This document shows, piece after piece, positions 32,528-32,578 of a stretch of 32,578 nucleotides of DNA. Position 1 is the stretch's first letter, and each line of letters begins with the position of its first letter. Origin of the DNA: Acetatifactor sp. (GTDB lineage: Bacteria > Bacillota > Clostridia > Lachnospirales > Lachnospiraceae). Under the pieces are notes generated by a model that saw only the letters and a program-made list of their open reading frames with translations, was not told where the DNA came from and did not search any database. The translations under genes and the position numbers were made by a program. The DNA lies in assembly GCA_022511425.1 (NCBI GenBank), contig JAFLRO010000028.1:1-32578 (forward strand), given 5' to 3'.

Positions 32528-32578
32528 AGCGATAGACGGGACTCGAACCCGCGGTTTCCACCTTGGCAAGGTGGCGCT
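32528..32578 (-). tRNA. tRNA-Gly (anticodon GCC), 5' part outside the window
   Basis: On the minus strand the sequence shows the anticodon stem-loop CCACCTTGCCAAGGTGG with GCC in the loop, the T arm CGGGTTCGAGTCCCG and the acceptor strand CTATCGC followed by discriminator U. No CCA is encoded after it. The D arm and 5' acceptor strand lie beyond base 32578. Confidence 0.93.

Noticed and set aside
32453..32569. N-terminal extension of the zinc-ribbon protein into the tRNA
   Set aside because: The open frame would be read through the tRNA-Gly and its terminator. The ATG at 32452 has a good ribosome-binding site and starts the zinc ribbon.

Overview
The window looks like a chromosomal segment of a xylan- and glycan-degrading Clostridia bacterium, most likely a gut Lachnospiraceae. 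The evidence is AAGGAGG-type ribosome-binding sites, lipoprotein signal peptides typical of Firmicutes, several GH43/GH10/GH35 enzymes, a Bacillus-type PheB/ThrR regulator beside hom, and an AK-III-type aspartokinase. Genus assignment is inference. No insertion sequence, phage gene or CRISPR array was seen.

Region 1 (1-13150, all +): a sugar-type solute-binding lipoprotein is followed by a hairpin and a structured leader. Two tandem paralogues resembling peptidase U32 proteins come next, each with four conserved cysteines. Then comes a tightly packed exporter: an adaptor lipoprotein, a second adaptor that is itself two adaptor modules in one chain, a large FtsX/MacB-type permease, and two ABC ATPases, the second with an AbrB-like tail. 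A cytoplasmic GH43 enzyme follows 40 bases later. Small gaps suggest one or two long transcripts.

Region 2 (13129-18907): a xylan utilisation cluster. An AraC regulator (-) is divergent from a GH10 xylanase lipoprotein and a cytoplasmic GH43 xylosidase (+). These converge on a cytoplasmic GH9 glucanase (-). Xylanase would cut xylan at the cell surface, the binding-protein system would import oligosaccharides, and the two GH43 enzymes would trim them inside. A direct repeat upstream of an extended -10 without a -35 box fits activation by the AraC protein.

Region 3 (19088-26333, all +): glyA, a membrane diguanylate cyclase, then a threonine/aspartate-family operon (thrR-like ACT regulator, hom, an ApgM-type proposed homoserine kinase, aspartokinase) with a good sigma-A promoter and two hairpins at its end, one a clear intrinsic terminator.

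Region 4 (26428-32578): a perfect-consensus promoter drives a roughly 330-base stretch with no credible gene but with several hairpins, which is the best candidate for an undescribed small RNA. After it come a membrane-anchored GH3 (NagZ-like) enzyme, a GH35 beta-galactosidase, a bidirectional hairpin, and on the minus strand a zinc-ribbon membrane protein preceded by a partial tRNA-Gly with its own terminator.
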